From NCBI GenBank assembly GCA_032871835.1, contig CM065301.1, forward strand, positions 15,331,291-15,395,290: a stretch of 64,000 nt of DNA. The letters are read 5' to 3'. Both the position numbers and the translations under genes were made by a program. Under the pieces are notes generated by a model that saw nothing but the letters and a program-made list of their open reading frames with translations, was not told the origin of the DNA and searched no databases. Position 1 is the stretch's first letter. Each line of letters begins with the position of its first letter. Source of the stretch: Dipteronia dyeriana. Lineage: Eukaryota; Streptophyta; Magnoliopsida; Sapindales; Sapindaceae. Positions 32,625-45,431 of this stretch are shown piece by piece.

Positions 32625-34081
32625 TGTTGATCGAGTCATGATAACGCTAGATTTTGGTCCCCCTTCCTATGCTTATGCTCAATTCTCGGGTAAAAGCAAG
32701 TGTTTGATGGCTCGATTGAGTGTTTTTATAGGTTTTATTACCAGGGGCATAATGGGGGGAAAAGAATTAAAGTTGGGATCCAAAACGGCTCAAAACGGGA
32801 AGCTGAAATACGAAGAGTCCAACTGGCACGACGAGACTTGTCGTCTGGACATACGCGACGAAGCAAGCGACAACAATTCTTGCTTCCTAAGTGTCGTTGA
32901 TGCGTGAAGGAAAAAAAATGGATTGAAGGCAGACTGTCGTGTCGAGGATTGTTGCCTGGACATATGCAATAAAGCAAGCGACAACAACTCTTGCATATTA
33001 AGTGTCGCTCAATATGTCGCTCAATCAACACGCGAATGCAAGAAGAATAAAATGTCGCACCAATAAGTCGCCAAGGAATGAGCAACATTCAACGACGCAA
33101 CAACACATCGACACGCGTCTCTATGTTGATTTATTGCCCGATTTGGATCCCATAAAAATACTCTTATATAATGATGGTGATGAAACATTGGCCACAGAAG
33201 AATATCCACCTAGCAGCCTTTTCACATTCCTATCACCATCCTTACCCACTTTCACACTCATACAACTACCACCCATCTTTGGAGCTCGAGAGGCAAGTAT
33301 ATGAAGCTTACAAGACAATGAGCCTTAAATGACCAACTTGGGTTTATTCTTTAACTCTTTTATGTTTTCTTTAACTCTTTTGATAGGTAACTAAACTTCT
33401 AAGCTAGGGGATTGATGTGACCAATTGAACAGTTTATTTGATCCTTAGTCTAATATTTTTATTCAATTCACTACTAGTCTCTTTTATTGAAATATTTGCT
33501 CTAATTCCCTACCTCATATTCAATTGTGACCTCAATGAATTTATGTGTTATGTTTAGTTTATACATGAGGTTGATGATTAAATGTGGATGACTTTCCCAT
33601 TTAAGCCTTAGTCATAAGCTTAATAATTGAGATAATTTTTATATGCATGACCTTGCTAAGTTTAATTAGGTTTAGAGTTTTAATTAAAATTGGTTCTAAC
33701 TTTTCCTCATTACATGACCTTGTGTGAGTTTTGGGAAGGACAAAGTACTTTATATGTTATCCTTAACAAGCCCTAATAATTGGATTGAAGATCCTTACGG
33801 AGATTTATGGATTACATTGAATTGTTCAAGTAAGTTACATTGATTCCCTAGTGTTTCTCTCATCATTCATCTCTTGTGTGTGCTTTTGTGTTAATTTAGT
33901 TTATTACGTTCTGTAAAAGTTAGTTAATTAATCGCCTTTTTCAAACAAGCATTATACAATTTAGTTTTCACACACTTAGATTAGGATCTAATTAGATTAA
34001 TTAGTGTTCAACTATTAGAATCACTGATCCCGGTGAAAGAACGTTTCATTGAAATTGAACAGAAGTAAAATAGTGCAATCA
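32625..34081 (+). mobile_element. 5' LTR of the Athila-type element
   Basis: Starts TGTTGATC and ends about GTGCAATCA. It contains repeated GCGACAA/TTGTCGC words: the block ACGCGACGAAGCAAGCGACA at about 32852 returns in degenerate form near 32960. The body otherwise matches 42451-43875 closely. The 60-110-codon frames inside it are chance. Confidence 0.85.
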
Positions 34082-34083
34082 AT

Positions 34084-34104
34084 TTTGGCGTCGCTACTAG
34101 GGAT
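34084..34104 (+). other. Primer-binding site of the Athila-type element
   Basis: TTTGGCGTCGCTACTAGGGAT follows the 5' LTR. It resembles the TGGCGCCGTTGCCGGGGA type used by Athila/Tat elements but has several mismatches, so it is a decayed site. Confidence 0.7.
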
Positions 34105-34212
34105 CAGCGTAGATTTATTAGTTGAATCTAGTTAGTTTGATTTAGGTAGTATGTGTTTCATTAGATTTGTTAGTTTAGTTTTATTTCAGTCTTATAGTTT
34201 CTTTTTACTTCA

Positions 34213-35700
34213 TTGGTATTTTTGTTTTTAGCGTTTCAGGGTCACAGGTGTATGCACGGTCACCGTTCTTTTGGAGGAAATTTGTTTCTGGCTACCGATA
34301 ACATCAACCGTGTGAGTTGGCTTGCTAGACAATTTGAAGGTTTAGACATCTTTGTAGATCTGAAGGATACTTCTACTCCAAAAATGAACGAGCAAGAAGA
34401 CAATATGGTTTCACCGGAAATGCCTACACATGTTGAAGACGAGGGTCTTGTAGCGGTGAGAGAGTCCGGTCAACCGATGGTCTAGAATCAACTATCAGCA
34501 ATATTGTTGACAGGGGCGGCTAGGAGTTATGAGTTGAAAATACTTCATGTTGCCATACTTCCATCATTTAAGGCCTTCCGAGTGAAGACTGTTTGCAATT
34601 CATAAAGGACTACCAATCCATCTTGACTTTTCCGATAGGTCACCTCACTGAAGAACAGTTGAGATTAAGGTTCTTTAGGTATTGTCTAAAAGATAGAGCC
34701 AATGTATGGTTTGGTTCGTTGAAGGCGGGATCTTTGAGGACATGGGATGAGGTATGTCATGCTTTCTTCAATTGGTTCTTTTCAGCCCTAAAAACAAAGG
34801 ACATTCGGATTCAAATCGTAAGCTTTACCAAGGAAGACGGTGAGCCTTTTCATGAGACATGGGGAAGATATAGGCAACTTTTGGAACAAATTCCTCTTCA
34901 TATGGTAACCGAAGAGTATAAGGTTCGAACCTTTTATGATGGATTGATGGCATTCACCCAAGCATTGGTAGATAATGCACGTGGGGGTGTGATCACAAAG
35001 AAGATGGCTGTTGAGATTTTTGAAATATACGAGGCATTGGCTCTCAACTCCTAACATAGAAGCTCAACTTCAAGAAAGGGAGGAAGTCATGATGTTAGTC
35101 AAGACACGGATATGACAATACAAATGGCGAGGCTAACCAAGCATGTGGAGGCAATGGCAAGAAATATGGGTCAACAACAAGGAGGGGCAAACATGGTGTA
35201 TGAAGGGGACCGTCAATGTAGAGAGATGGTACTTTATGAGACGGAGGATGTCCAAGCCCTAAATTATCAAAGACCAAGAAACGATATGTATTCCAAGTCA
35301 TACAACCCTGGGTGGCGCAACCATCCCAACTTCTCATGGTCCGATCTTAATAATGTCTTGAACAACCAATCAAATGCTCAAGGAGGTCATCAAGGTGGTT
35401 ACAATAGGGGGAGTTACCAAGGTCAATGATCAAGTGGGCAAAAGTGGAACGATTCTGAAAATAGGGACATGACTTCTTATCAACTGAGGAAGCCTTCTTT
35501 GGAGGATCTAGTTACTAGTCGTGCTTAGAGTTCACAACAGACAGATCAGAAATTAAACAATTTCATCCAAGCAATCGGGCAAAGGTTCACTAACCTAGAG
35601 GCATCGGTGAGGAAGTTTGAGACACGGTTAGGGCAAGTAGCTGACACGATTCATAGGAATGAGCCGGTAGACTTCTTAGTCAGTTAGAGCAAGCAAAGAC
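34213..35700 (+). pseudogene. Athila-type gag, fragmented
   Basis: Capsid protein remains. The core 34593-35054 (LQFIKDYQSIL-type start, RLRFFRYCLKDRANVWFGSL, FTKEDGEPFHETWGRYRQLL, TFYDGLMAFTQALVDNARGG) is the retrotransposon gag domain. 34213-34485 is a possible N-terminal piece. 35112-35429 continues with YNPGWRNHPNFSWSD and a Gly/Asn/Gln-rich stretch typical of the Athila gag C-terminus. Stops separate the parts, including at 35055, 35429 and near 35526 and 35685. No zinc knuckle recognised. Confidence 0.8.
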
Positions 35701-35701
35701 C

Positions 35702-36780
35702 ATGAAAATTTTGAGGAGTAGACAAGTTTTAGACACCGAAGATGAGGGAGAACCTAAGAGGAAAAAGGCCAAGGAGTTGGAAGAAGAGAGTAAGGGAAAG
35801 ACTTTAGTAGAGGAGGAAGAGGTAATAGTTGAGAAAGTGCCAGAGAAGACATCATTTCTACACAAGTCACCCAACCCGTACATTTCGCCGGTTCCATTCC
35901 CTGGGAGGTTAAAGAAAGATAAGATGAACAAGGCATTCAAGAAGATTTTTTATGTCCTCTCTAAGGTACAAGTCAACCTACCATTGCTAGATATGATAGA
36001 GAAGATTCCCGCTTATGCCAAGTTTTTCAAGAGTCTTCACACTAACCGAAAAGTTTTTGGGACAAACCACCAATAGTACATAGCTGGCAATGCTAGTGCA
36101 GTCCTACAGAGGACAATTCCACCCAAACTCAAGGATTCAGGCAATTTTTATATCAACATCACAGTTGGAGGTGTCAAACTAGAGAGGGAGATGTTAGACT
36201 TGGGTGCTAGTATCAATTTGATGCCTTTCACCATTTACAAGCAGCTGGGGTTGAATGAAGTAAAGCCAACAACAATGTCACTACATCTAGTAGATGGTTC
36301 AATAAGATGTGTTGGTACAAGTTGATGGATCGTGGAAGATGTGTTGGTACAAGTTGACAAGATTATCATCCCGATAGATTTTATAGTGTTAGATATGGAT
36401 GATGTTAGTGGAGAGACTAACATGAGGCCTATCCTTCTAGGTAGGCCATTCATGGCTACAACAAAGACTTTTATTGATGTACAAAATAGAAAGCTCACCA
36501 TGACAGTTCTAAATGAGATAGTTGAGTTCAAGCTCTTCGATGCACTATATTATCCATCCAGAGCCGATGATTATTCATTTGTTGATGTGTTAGATCCAGG
36601 AATTGATGGTGTGTTCAAAGATGAAGATTTGGAAGAATTCTCATATTGGGATTGGAAGGTCAAGGCAAGGTGGAAAAAAACATTTATGACTTTAGTGAAG
36701 ATTGTGGTAGTAAATAAGAGTTTGAGGAACTTGTGGTATCAAATGTTAGTATTGCAAGGAGGCCACCGCCGAAATTAAAA
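35702..36780 (+). pseudogene. Athila-type linker and aspartic protease, broken
   Basis: 35702-36076 encodes the acidic linker and PYISPVPFPGRLKKDKMNKA, the conserved entry to the Athila protease. After a stop at 36074-36076 the protease follows with catalytic DLGAS in LDLGASINLMPF (about 36199) and ILLGRPFMATTKTFIDVQ downstream. Around 36305-36356 the 20-bp word AGATGTGTTGGTACAAGTTG occurs twice; a stop sits between the copies, so a local duplication has broken the frame. Confidence 0.8.
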
Positions 36781-36887
36781 CTCAAGGAATTGCCAACCAC
36801 TTTGAAGTACGCATTCTTAGGTGAATATGAGATATCCAGTGATTATGCTTCAGAGTTGACTCATAGTGAATAAGAAAGAACCTTGAG

Positions 36888-37680
36888 GTGTTACAAAGGC
36901 ACAAATCAGCTATCGGATGGTCATTTAAAGATATTATAGGGATTAGTTCAACTATTTGCATGCAAAATATTTTTCTAGAAGATGATGTCAAGCTTACAAG
37001 GGAAACACATAGGCGGTTGAATCCAATCATGAAGGAAGTAGTGAGGAAGGAGGTCCTGAAGCTTCTAGAGGTGGAGATCATATATCCCATATTAGACAGT
37101 AAGTGGGTCAGCCCTATCCATATAGTTTCTCAGAAATCGGGTATAACAGTGGTTAGAAATGAGTCGAATGAGTTGGTCCCTCATAGGCTTCAAACAAGCT
37201 GGAGAATGTGTATTGACTATATGAAGTTGAACTCAACCACCAGAAATGACCATTTCCTTATTCCATTCATTGATCAGATGTTGGAATGATTGGCAGGGCA
37301 CAGTCATTATTGTTTCCTTGATGGTTACTCAAGATACAATCAGATAGCCATAGCACTAGGAGATTAGGAGAAGACTACCTTTACATGTCCATTTGGGACA
37401 TTTGCCTGTAGACGGATGCACTTAAGTCTTTGTAATGTTCCAGACACCTTTCAGAGATGCATGATATCTATAATTTCAGATATGGTGGAGGAGATCATTA
37501 AGGTGTTCGTGGATGATTTCTTCGTGTTTGGAGATTCATTTGAGTTATGTTTGAAGAACTTAACATTGGTCCTACAGAGATGTGAGGAGAACAACTTGGT
37601 CTTAAACTGGGAGAAGTGCTATTTTATGGTGCAACAGGGGATAGTTCGCATGCATTTGATAAGCAAGAGATGAATTGAGG
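36888..37680 (+). pseudogene. Athila-type reverse transcriptase, broken
   Basis: RT in two open pieces. 36888-37289 has the N-terminal part (KSAIGWSFKDIIGIS, SKWVSPIHIVSQKSGITV, MCIDYMKLN). 37416-37673 has the palm with catalytic FVDD (37506-37517) inside KVFVDDFFVFG and the C-terminal NNLVLNWEKCYFMVQQGIV. Stops at 37287-37289, near 37366 and 37671-37673 replace sense codons. In an active element this enzyme makes the cDNA. Confidence 0.85.
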
Positions 37681-37940
37681 TGGATAAGGCGAATGTGGAG
37701 GTAATCCGAAGTCTACAACCTCTTAAGTTTGTGAAGAAGTGAGGTCTTTCCTTGGGCATGCAGGTTTTTACCGAAGGTTTATCTGGGATTTTTCTAAGAT
37801 AACAAGACCATGCACTCTTTCATAAAGAGACAGAAATTGAGATGTGCAAGTAGTGCTTGAATGCCTTTAACACCTTGAAGGATGCCTTGACAACCGCACA
37901 TATCATAATGCCACCAAATTAGGAGTGGCCCTTTGAACTA

Positions 37941-38288
37941 ATGTGCGATGCTTCGGATTATACTATCAGGGCATTTTTGGGGCATCGGGTAGATAAGGTC
38001 CCACACATCATTTACTATGCCTCTAGGACCTTAAATGATGTCCAACTTAACTGCTCAACAACTGAGAAGAAGCTGTTAGCAGTGTTTTTTACCTTAGAAA
38101 AGTTCAGAGCATATTTGGTGGGAGCCAATGTGGTGGTATTCTCAGATCATGCAGCCCTTAGGTATTTTCTTCAGAAAAAGAATGACAAGCCAAGATTGAT
38201 TCAGTGGATCCTACTATTACAAGAGTTTGATTTTGATATACAGGACAAGAAGAGTGTAGAGAATGTAGTAGTGGACCATCTGAGTTGA
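37941..38288 (+). pseudogene. Athila-type RNase H
   Basis: Open for 115 codons from [19 protein letters not shown] to [10 protein letters not shown]. The conserved [19 protein letters not shown] and [14 protein letters not shown] are present, with acidic catalytic residues in CDAS, TEKK and FSDHAAL. It is cut from the RT by stops near 37740-37920 and from the integrase by a stop at 38286-38288. Confidence 0.85.
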
Positions 38289-38559
38289 CTAGTGTAAGAA
38301 AATCCAGAGGAAGCTAATGAATTGCTTTTGAGAGAAAGCTTCCCATATGAGCAGCTATGGAGTGTGTAGGAAAGGTAGCCTTGGTTAGCCGATATAGTGA
38401 ATTATTTGGTTATTGGGGTGATTCCTACAGAGTTGAACTCCCAATGTCGGAAGAGGTTCATACCTAAGGCTAGAAAGTTCTTTTGGGATGATCCATTCTA
38501 GTACACACATGGTCTCGATACAGTTATTAGGATATGTGTACCCGAAGCCGAACAAGGAG

Positions 38560-39664
38560 ACATACTTAGGTTTTGTCATGAGCTACATTGTTGGGGGCAT
38601 TTTGGGGCACGAAAGACGCTTTAAAGGTTGCAATCGGGTTTCTATTGGGAGTCTTTGTTCAAGGATGCAGTCTAGTTTTGCTCAGTTTGTAATAGATTCC
38701 AACGGACGGGGCATATAGGAAAATGAATGAGATGCCCTTGGGCGGTGAATCGGTGGTTGAGCTATTTGATGTGTGGGGCATCGATTTCATGGGACCATTC
38801 CCACCCTCTTGTGGGTATAGCTATATTCTCATGGCGGTAGATTATGTGTCCAAATGGGTCAAAGCACAGGCTACAATAACCAACGATGGAAAAATAGTGT
38901 CACAATTTATGAAGGAGACCATTTTCGCTAGATTTGGGACTCTTAGGACTATGATTAGTGATGGGGGAACACACTTTTATAACAAGTCTTTTGTTACCCT
39001 TATGAAGAAATATGGTGTGAGGCATAAGATAGTCACCCCATACCACCCACAAACATCGGGCCAAGTGGAGGTTAGCAATAGGCAAATCAAGAGTATCCTT
39101 AAAAAGATGGTGAATTCAACTAGGAAGGACTGGGCATTGAAGTTAGATTACGCCTTGTAGGCTTATCAGATGACTTTCAAGACATCTATTAGAATGAGCC
39201 CATATAGGTTTGTTTTTGGAAAGGCGTGTCACCTTCCGATTGAACTTGAGCACTGGGCCTTTTGGGCAGTCAAAAGGTTGAATTTCGACTATAACAAGGC
39301 CGGTGAGGAGAGGAAGTTGCAACTTTGTAAGCTTAAGGAATTCTGGTTGGATGCTTATGAGAGCTCAATGTTGTATAAGAAAATGACCAAGTTGATCCAT
39401 GACAAGTTGATTGTTAGGAAGGATCTTCACCCCGGCATGCTAGTCCTCTTATTCAACTCCCATCTCAAGGTATTCCCCCAAAAATTAAAGTCTAGATGGT
39501 TTAAACCATTCCGGTTGACACAAGCATTCTCTAATAGAACCGTGAAGTTGGAGAATGAGAAGAATGGGGAAATTTTTGTAGTCAATGGGCAAAGGGTGAA
39601 GCCTTATGTGAAAAAGATAGGGGAGATCGCTTGGTTGGAGGAACTTATGCTTCGATACCCGTAG
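38560..39664 (+). pseudogene. Athila-type integrase with internal stop
   Basis: Integrase remains. The zinc-binding part near 38575-38710 is frame-shifted (ELHCWGHFGARKT-like and [15 protein letters not shown] pieces). The catalytic core opens at 38723: Asp in [11 protein letters not shown], Asp in [12 protein letters not shown], Glu in [16 protein letters not shown], so the D,D,E triad is complete. A TAG at 39158-39160 interrupts the frame where relatives have Trp (LDYAL then AYQMTFKTS). The C-terminal part 39170-39664 includes [19 protein letters not shown] and runs to LEELMLRYP. Gypsy integrases join cDNA ends to chromosomal DNA. Confidence 0.87.
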
Positions 39665-42437
39665 CACCCTCACCGTGTCTTGCCTAGACATTAAATAGTG
39701 CGCTTGGTGGGAGGCAACCTACCTAGGTATCTTTCTTTTCAATAATTTTTTAGTTTTAGTAATAAATGTGAATGGTAGTGACTCTACTTCACCTTCAAGT
39801 CTAAGTTGATCCACACATTAATTTTTAAAAGATTAATTGTGTTGATAGTGCAAGGTGCGGAAAAGCATAGGTTTGGGGGTGATTTTCATTTTATTTGCAA
39901 GTATATTGATTACCAAACTCAAAATTTTCAAGCAAATGCCCTTGATATGTTTTAAGTTGAAGATGTGTGCAGATGAGACTCATAAGACAGGTTAGCAGCC
40001 CTTAAGCCTGAACATGCGCGACAATGGTAGCGCGACGCTTGAGATGGATTGTTGTCGCATGTGTGTCGTTCATGGTGTTGCTTGGGGAGCTATCCGCGAC
40101 AAGGCAACGAGAACTAAGACGGAGTGTTGAGTCATGGTTTTCGCCTGGTAGGACGCTACACATTATACGTGAAAGTTGTTGTCGCTAGGATGTTGCTTGC
40201 TCAATCAAACGCGACAAGAGAATTTTTCAAATGGGACGACATCGTTTTGATGTCATGTCACGGTTTCGCCTAGCCATACACGACACATCGAGATGTGACA
40301 ACTAAGCCCTATAAAAGCAACAGTTCATGTAGCGCACTCATTCACCAAAAAATTTCAAACTCCAAACACGACAATTCTCCATCCACGCTAATTCGAAGAC
40401 TTTCAGCCCACGTAATCGGTAATTTCTTCTTCTTTTCACTTACTTTTAGACCATTGTTAGTTCCAAATCCTTAGTTCTCACTTCATTTACACATTTTAGG
40501 GTTAATTTGGGGGGTTTGTGAATCTTTGAAGGTGAAACAATTTCTGTGTATATTTGTGTGAATTGAAATGTGGGTTTTGGTTTGTGAAATTTATTGAAGC
40601 ATTTATTGTATTGATTTCGTGTTTTTGGAGGAGTTGTGAGTGAAAATGGTTGAGTATAGTGTATTTTGATGTGGTTGATGTTTATCTGCCTTTGGGAGCT
40701 TTTACATGCCATCTTGATCAAGCTTTGTGTGTTTTCTTTTTAGTTTAAGTGTTGTGTTTGTTTGTGGTGTAGGGGCCTTTTCGTTAGGCTCTCATTGTCA
40801 TGTCATGTCAACATTAGGGACAATGTTGAGTTTAGGTTTAGAGGTTTTGACACCAGTTTCGGTCGTTTTGATTTTATTTTGAGACCTAAATTTTATTATT
40901 TTTTATTCAAATTTTTTATTTCATTTTGAGTCCAACTTTTGGTCCGAGTCAATTTTTTTTTTTAAAGTTGCATGGCCAAAATTTTCGAGCTTCAAGTAGC
41001 TTGGGTGTGATGTTTTGAGTGTGTGTTTGTGTGAGAGTTTATTTATGCATAATTTGCTCGATTGAGCATCTTGTTGTTACTCTATGGTCTCACTTGCACT
41101 TCATAGGCTTTTCCCACCCTTTGTGTTCAAGTTGATGGAACTTGGTACTCAAACACCTCGTTCTAATAGTGGAGACCACCTAGTGAGTTTACAAACACTA
41201 GCCTTAAAAAACGCATTTGAGTGTTATTATTGTTTCATCATAAACACTTATCTCGTCACGCGCACCATTTGCCATAGGATATATTATTGCATTGTTTATG
41301 TGGATTGCTTGATGGATACTTACATTCCTTTGATAGATGAAATTGTGGAAATGATTTTAGGCAATGCATGTGCTTAACTACCCAAATTAGCCCAAACATA
41401 TTCCATGTCCCTATTTGTGTGCTCTCAAGTCAACTTGAGGCCAAGCACTTACCTTTCTTCTGGAACCATATTACACCATATAGTCTAAACCTAAACACAT
41501 GTCTACCATTGTTGCCAATCTTGCTAGGATGTGTAGTGTAGTGGTTGAAAGGTGAGAAAAGCTCTCATTATGAAAAGTTGGTGTGTACTTAGGCTATATT
41601 TGTAAATGTGCAAGACAAAGGCTCAAAAATGTAAAAGTGAAAAAATGTGCACTTATGAGCTTAAAGTGTTAAAAAAAAGAATAAGAGTCTTGTATGTAAT
41701 CGTAAAGTACTCACTAGTAGTGTACTCATGTATAGCACAAGTATAATGAAAAGTCAAGCCTAATCACTAGTGTCACGAGTAATGTGAATAGAGCTTAAGT
41801 ATTGGGTGTATCGTGTAGTGTCTTAGTATGATTGGTGACTTTTGAATTCCATTTCCTATCCTTTGATCACCATATTTCACCCAATGATCCCATAACAACC
41901 AAGGGGAAGACCTAAATGATCTACTATGAAATCTAGATTATGAATGTTTGTCGAAGCATGATCTTCCACGTCCATGACATTTGATTCACTTCCTAGGCCA
42001 GTTCACCAAAATAATAACGTTTCATTTCTTGTTGTATGCAAATATTTGATTCCCATACATAACTCTATCCTTGCATACTTTGCATGAGTGTGAACTTAGG
42101 ATACCGAAAGGAAAGAAAAGGGAATATCCACGTGAGGTTTAGAGTCAAAGCGAATTACGCTCGAAGTGTGAGATCTAGTAGTTCCCAACATGATAGCACT
42201 TTAGGTGTGGGATTCGTGTTGTTCGAGTGTCCCGTGAGTGCCTTTGAGTTGCTTGAGAATGTCTTGCATGTGTCTACTCTCCATATCCACACTACGTTAT
42301 ATCTCATCACCAGTTGAAAATGCAGCGTTTGATTTTTGTTGTGTTTAAAAGGTTTTCGTTTTTATCGAGTCATGTTTGTTAATTTTCTCGTTTCTTATTT
42401 TTTGTTGTCTTGGTTTTGCTCGAGGATGAGCAAAAGG
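39665..42437 (+). other. Athila-type 3' internal region, no intact ORF
   Basis: The 2.8 kb between integrase and polypurine tract, where Athila relatives may carry an env-like frame. Here the longest frame is 97 codons (41084-41377) with no recognised feature. 39990-40310 has many GCGACAA/TTGTCGC words like those in the LTRs. AACATTAGGGACAATGTTGA at about 40811 and CTCGAGGATGAGCAAAAGGC near the end are phrases familiar from plant gypsy 3' regions. Confidence 0.6.
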
Positions 42438-42450
42438 CTAGGTTTAGGGG
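42438..42450 (+). other. Polypurine tract of the Athila-type element
   Basis: CTAGGTTTAGGGG immediately before TGTTGATC of the 3' LTR; a purine-rich site interrupted by pyrimidines, in the right place. Confidence 0.7.
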
Positions 42451-43875
42451 TGTTGATCAAACCGATAACACTAGATTTTGGTCCCCCTTCCTATGCGTAT
42501 TGCTCAATTCTCAGGTAAAATCAAGTGTTTGATTGCTCGATTGAGTGTTTTTATAGGTTTTATTATCAGGGACATAATGGGGCGAAAAGAATTGAAGTTG
42601 GGATCCAAAACGACTCAAAACGGGAAGTTGAAGTACGAAGAGCCGAATTGTCGTGACGAGGTTTGTCGCCTGGATATACGCGACGAAGCAAGCGACAACA
42701 ATTCTCGCTTCCTAAGTGTCGTTGATGTCACGTGAAGGAAAATGAGCAGTTTTGAAGGCGGCCTGTCGTGTCGAAGATTGCAAGCGACAACAACTTTCAC
42801 GTATTAAGTGTCGCTCAATCAACACGCGAATGCAAGAAGAATGAAATGTCGTGCCAATGTGTCATTGAGGAATCAACGACATTCTACAACGCGACAGCAC
42901 GTTGGCACGCGTCTCTATGTTGATTACTTGCCCTATTTGGATCCCATAAAAATACGATTTTATAATGATGGTAATGTAACATTGGCCACACAAGAATATC
43001 CACCCAGCAGCCTTTTCACATTCCCATCGTCATCGTTACCTACTTTCATACTTATACAACTACTACCCATCTTTGGAGTTTGGGAGGCAAGTAGAGGAAG
43101 CTTACAAGACAAGGAGCCTTAAATGACCAACTTGGGTTCTTCTTTAACTCTTCAATGTTTTCTTTAACTCTTTTGATGTGTAACTAAACTCTTAAGCTAG
43201 GGGATTGATGTGACCAATTGAACAATTTATGTAATCCTTAGTCTAATATTTTTATTCGATTCACTATTAGTCTCTTTTATTGAAATATTTACTCTAATTC
43301 CCTACCTCATATTCAATTGTGACCTCAATGAATTTGTGTGTTGGGTTTAGTTTATATATGAGGTTGATGATTAAATGTGAGTGACCATCCCATTTAAGCC
43401 TTAGCCATAAGCTTAATAGTTGAGATAATTTTCATATGCATGACCTTGCTATGTTTAGTTAGGCTTAGAGTTTTAATTAAATTTGGTTCTAACTTTTCCT
43501 CATTACATAGCCTTGTGTGAGTTTTGGGAATGACAAAGTACTTTATATGTTATTCTCAACAAGCCCTAATAGTTGGATTGAAGAGCCTTAAGGAGATTTA
43601 TGGATTACATTGAATGGTTCAAGTAAGTTACATTGATTCCCTAGTGTTTCTCTCATCATTCATCTCTTGTGTGTGCTTTTGTGTTAATTTAGTTTATTAC
43701 TTTTTGTATAAGTTAGTTAATTAATCGTTTTTTTCAAACAAGTATTATGCCATTTAGTTTTCACGTACTTAGATTAGGATTTAATTAGATTAATTAGTGT
43801 TCAACTATTATAATCACCGATCCCGATGAACGAACTTTTTTTTTAAAATTGAACAGAAATAAAATACCGCAAACA
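42451..43875 (+). mobile_element. 3' LTR of the Athila-type element
   Basis: Matches the 5' LTR over its length with many substitutions and a deletion of about 45 bp near 42780, where the 5' LTR carries the second GCGACAA block. Ends near CCGCAAACA. Confidence 0.85.
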
Positions 43876-44703
43876 AATGTCGACATTGATAATAACATGG
43901 TGAATGGTACTTTATGGGTATTTTATTTTAACCACAGATTTTGGTACTTTGAATGATTAATTTATAGAATAAAAAATTTATAAATTTATATTTTAAAAAA
44001 ATGATTAATTTAGAGGTTCCTTATTGTTGTTGTTTTTTTTAGTCTCTAAAAACAATTGAAGCTCCTTATTGTTGTAATCGATAATGTCAGCCCACTAAAA
44101 TTTTCCATAAGATCATGGGTTGTGTACTATACTACTATGGGCTCTAATTTAATTTTCTAAAGATTCACCACTCATTGAAATCTCTCACTACACCAACAAG
44201 ATAAGAGTTATCAAACAGGCGGGCCAACCGGACAATAGTTTTTAAGTTCGATGAAGCTTGAGGGTATGGCGAACCTTCAATGTTTTTGTTAGGCCCAGCT
44301 CTAGCATGAGCTTTATTCAAAACGAGCTTGCTCCGAGCTCATGCAGATTTGGATGACACATTAGGATTTAATTTGATTTATATGTAAACTAAATAGATAT
44401 CTTTTGTTTTTGGACGACACATTGAATGTTAACTCGTTTTATATGTAAATTAATTAGATATTTTTCATTTTTTGAGCTCGGCCGTCCGAGCAATGGGGTA
44501 CTCAAAATTTGAATCCCATGTTTGATGCTGACCAAATTGGATTTGCTTGGTACTAACAAAGTGACAATGACTTTCACTCCCTTGTTTATGAGATTGGTTT
44601 CTGGGAAAATTCACCATCAACAAAGTTAATTATTTTCTGCCATAAACGTAAATAATTACTAATTGTGAGTATGAGATCTGTATAACTTAATTCCCAACTG
44701 TTT
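43876..44703. repeat. Spacer with dispersed and tandem repeats
   Basis: 44130-44375 is the second copy of the dispersed repeat at 10940-11185. 44348-44470 is a tandem duplication of about 60 bp (GA(T/C)GACACATT to TTATATGTAAA(C/T)TAA(A/T)TAGATAT). No gene. Confidence 0.6.
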
Positions 44704-44706
44704 TTA

Positions 44707-45009
44707 GAGCTTGTTTGGTTAGACTTTTAAAAAATCTCTATTAGTAAAAGATCTACTTGTAGTAGATCTACTAGAAATAGAGTTTTTTTTTTTAAATATA
44801 TATAATTGTTTGGTTGGTAGACTTTAAAAAAAAATGTCTATTTGGAGAAATACCTCCCATGAGCTTTTGTCTATTAGAGGTTTAAACTATACTCACCTCT
44901 ACTCAATTAAAAATAGATATTCTTAAAAGCCCAACCAAACAATTCTAAAAAATCCAAATAGACGTTCGTATACCTTTTGAACCAGTAGAAAACTCAATCA
45001 AATGAGTAC
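44707..45009. mobile_element. Tourist-like (PIF/Harbinger) MITE, copy 2, 303 bp
   Basis: GAGCTTGTTTGGTTAGACTT at left; inverted right end GTACTCATTTGATTGAGTTT. Flanked by TTA (44704-44706 and 45010-45012). Matches the MITE at 30695-31035 in the same orientation. Confidence 0.85.
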
Positions 45010-45431
45010 TTAATTTACATTGGATTTAATTCATTAAAAATCAATTAAGTTCTCTTTTTCATTAGGATTTATGATTAATAAAATGATTTAATGTGTATGA
45101 ATGAAGTCAGCAAACTTAATTACAATGATTTCATTAGTGGAATTCCTTTTATGAAATTCTGGTTGAAAAAATAGTTCTTCAGGCGCCGTCACACCTAACT
45201 TTTCTCAAAAGTGCCTATTAAAGCGTAATATTAGAAGCCCCACATAAACAAGTTAAAGAAGAGAAGAAAGTCCAACTGTCCAAGTACCAACCATAAAAAA
45301 AATTCAAATTGAATGAAACAGGTGTACCATAGTCCATATACGTATCTGTTATTAGTCATAGTCATTAGTCAAGTAAGTAGTTAGTTTAACTAAATGCATA
45401 TACGTACTTATTCTCGCATGGCTATTGATTA

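Larger units (their letters stand above)
32625..43875 (+). mobile_element. Athila-type Ty3/gypsy retrotransposon with both LTRs
   Basis: An 11.25-kb element on the plus strand: LTRs 32625-34081 and 42451-43875, primer-binding site, gag, protease, RT, RNase H, integrase, a 2.8-kb 3' region and a polypurine tract. Integrase after RNase H marks Ty3/gypsy; gag, protease and RT wording and the long 3' region match Athila. Numerous stops and frameshifts make it non-autonomous. The two LTRs differ visibly (point changes and an indel near 32950/42780), so it is not recent. A clean target duplication was not found; both flanks share CAAATGT. Confidence 0.88.

Noticed and set aside
32566..33318. Several frames of 60-116 codons at 32.6-33.3 kb as small genes
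   Set aside because: They lie inside the LTR of the Athila-type element and recur, altered, in the other LTR.
41084..41377. 97-codon frame as an env-like gene of the Athila-type element
   Set aside because: No signal peptide, clear membrane segment pattern or similarity I can recognise; likely chance.
32620..43882. CAAAT as target duplication of the Athila-type element
   Set aside because: CAAATGT occurs at both edges, but using CAAAT would shift the LTR start off TG; not consistent enough to call.
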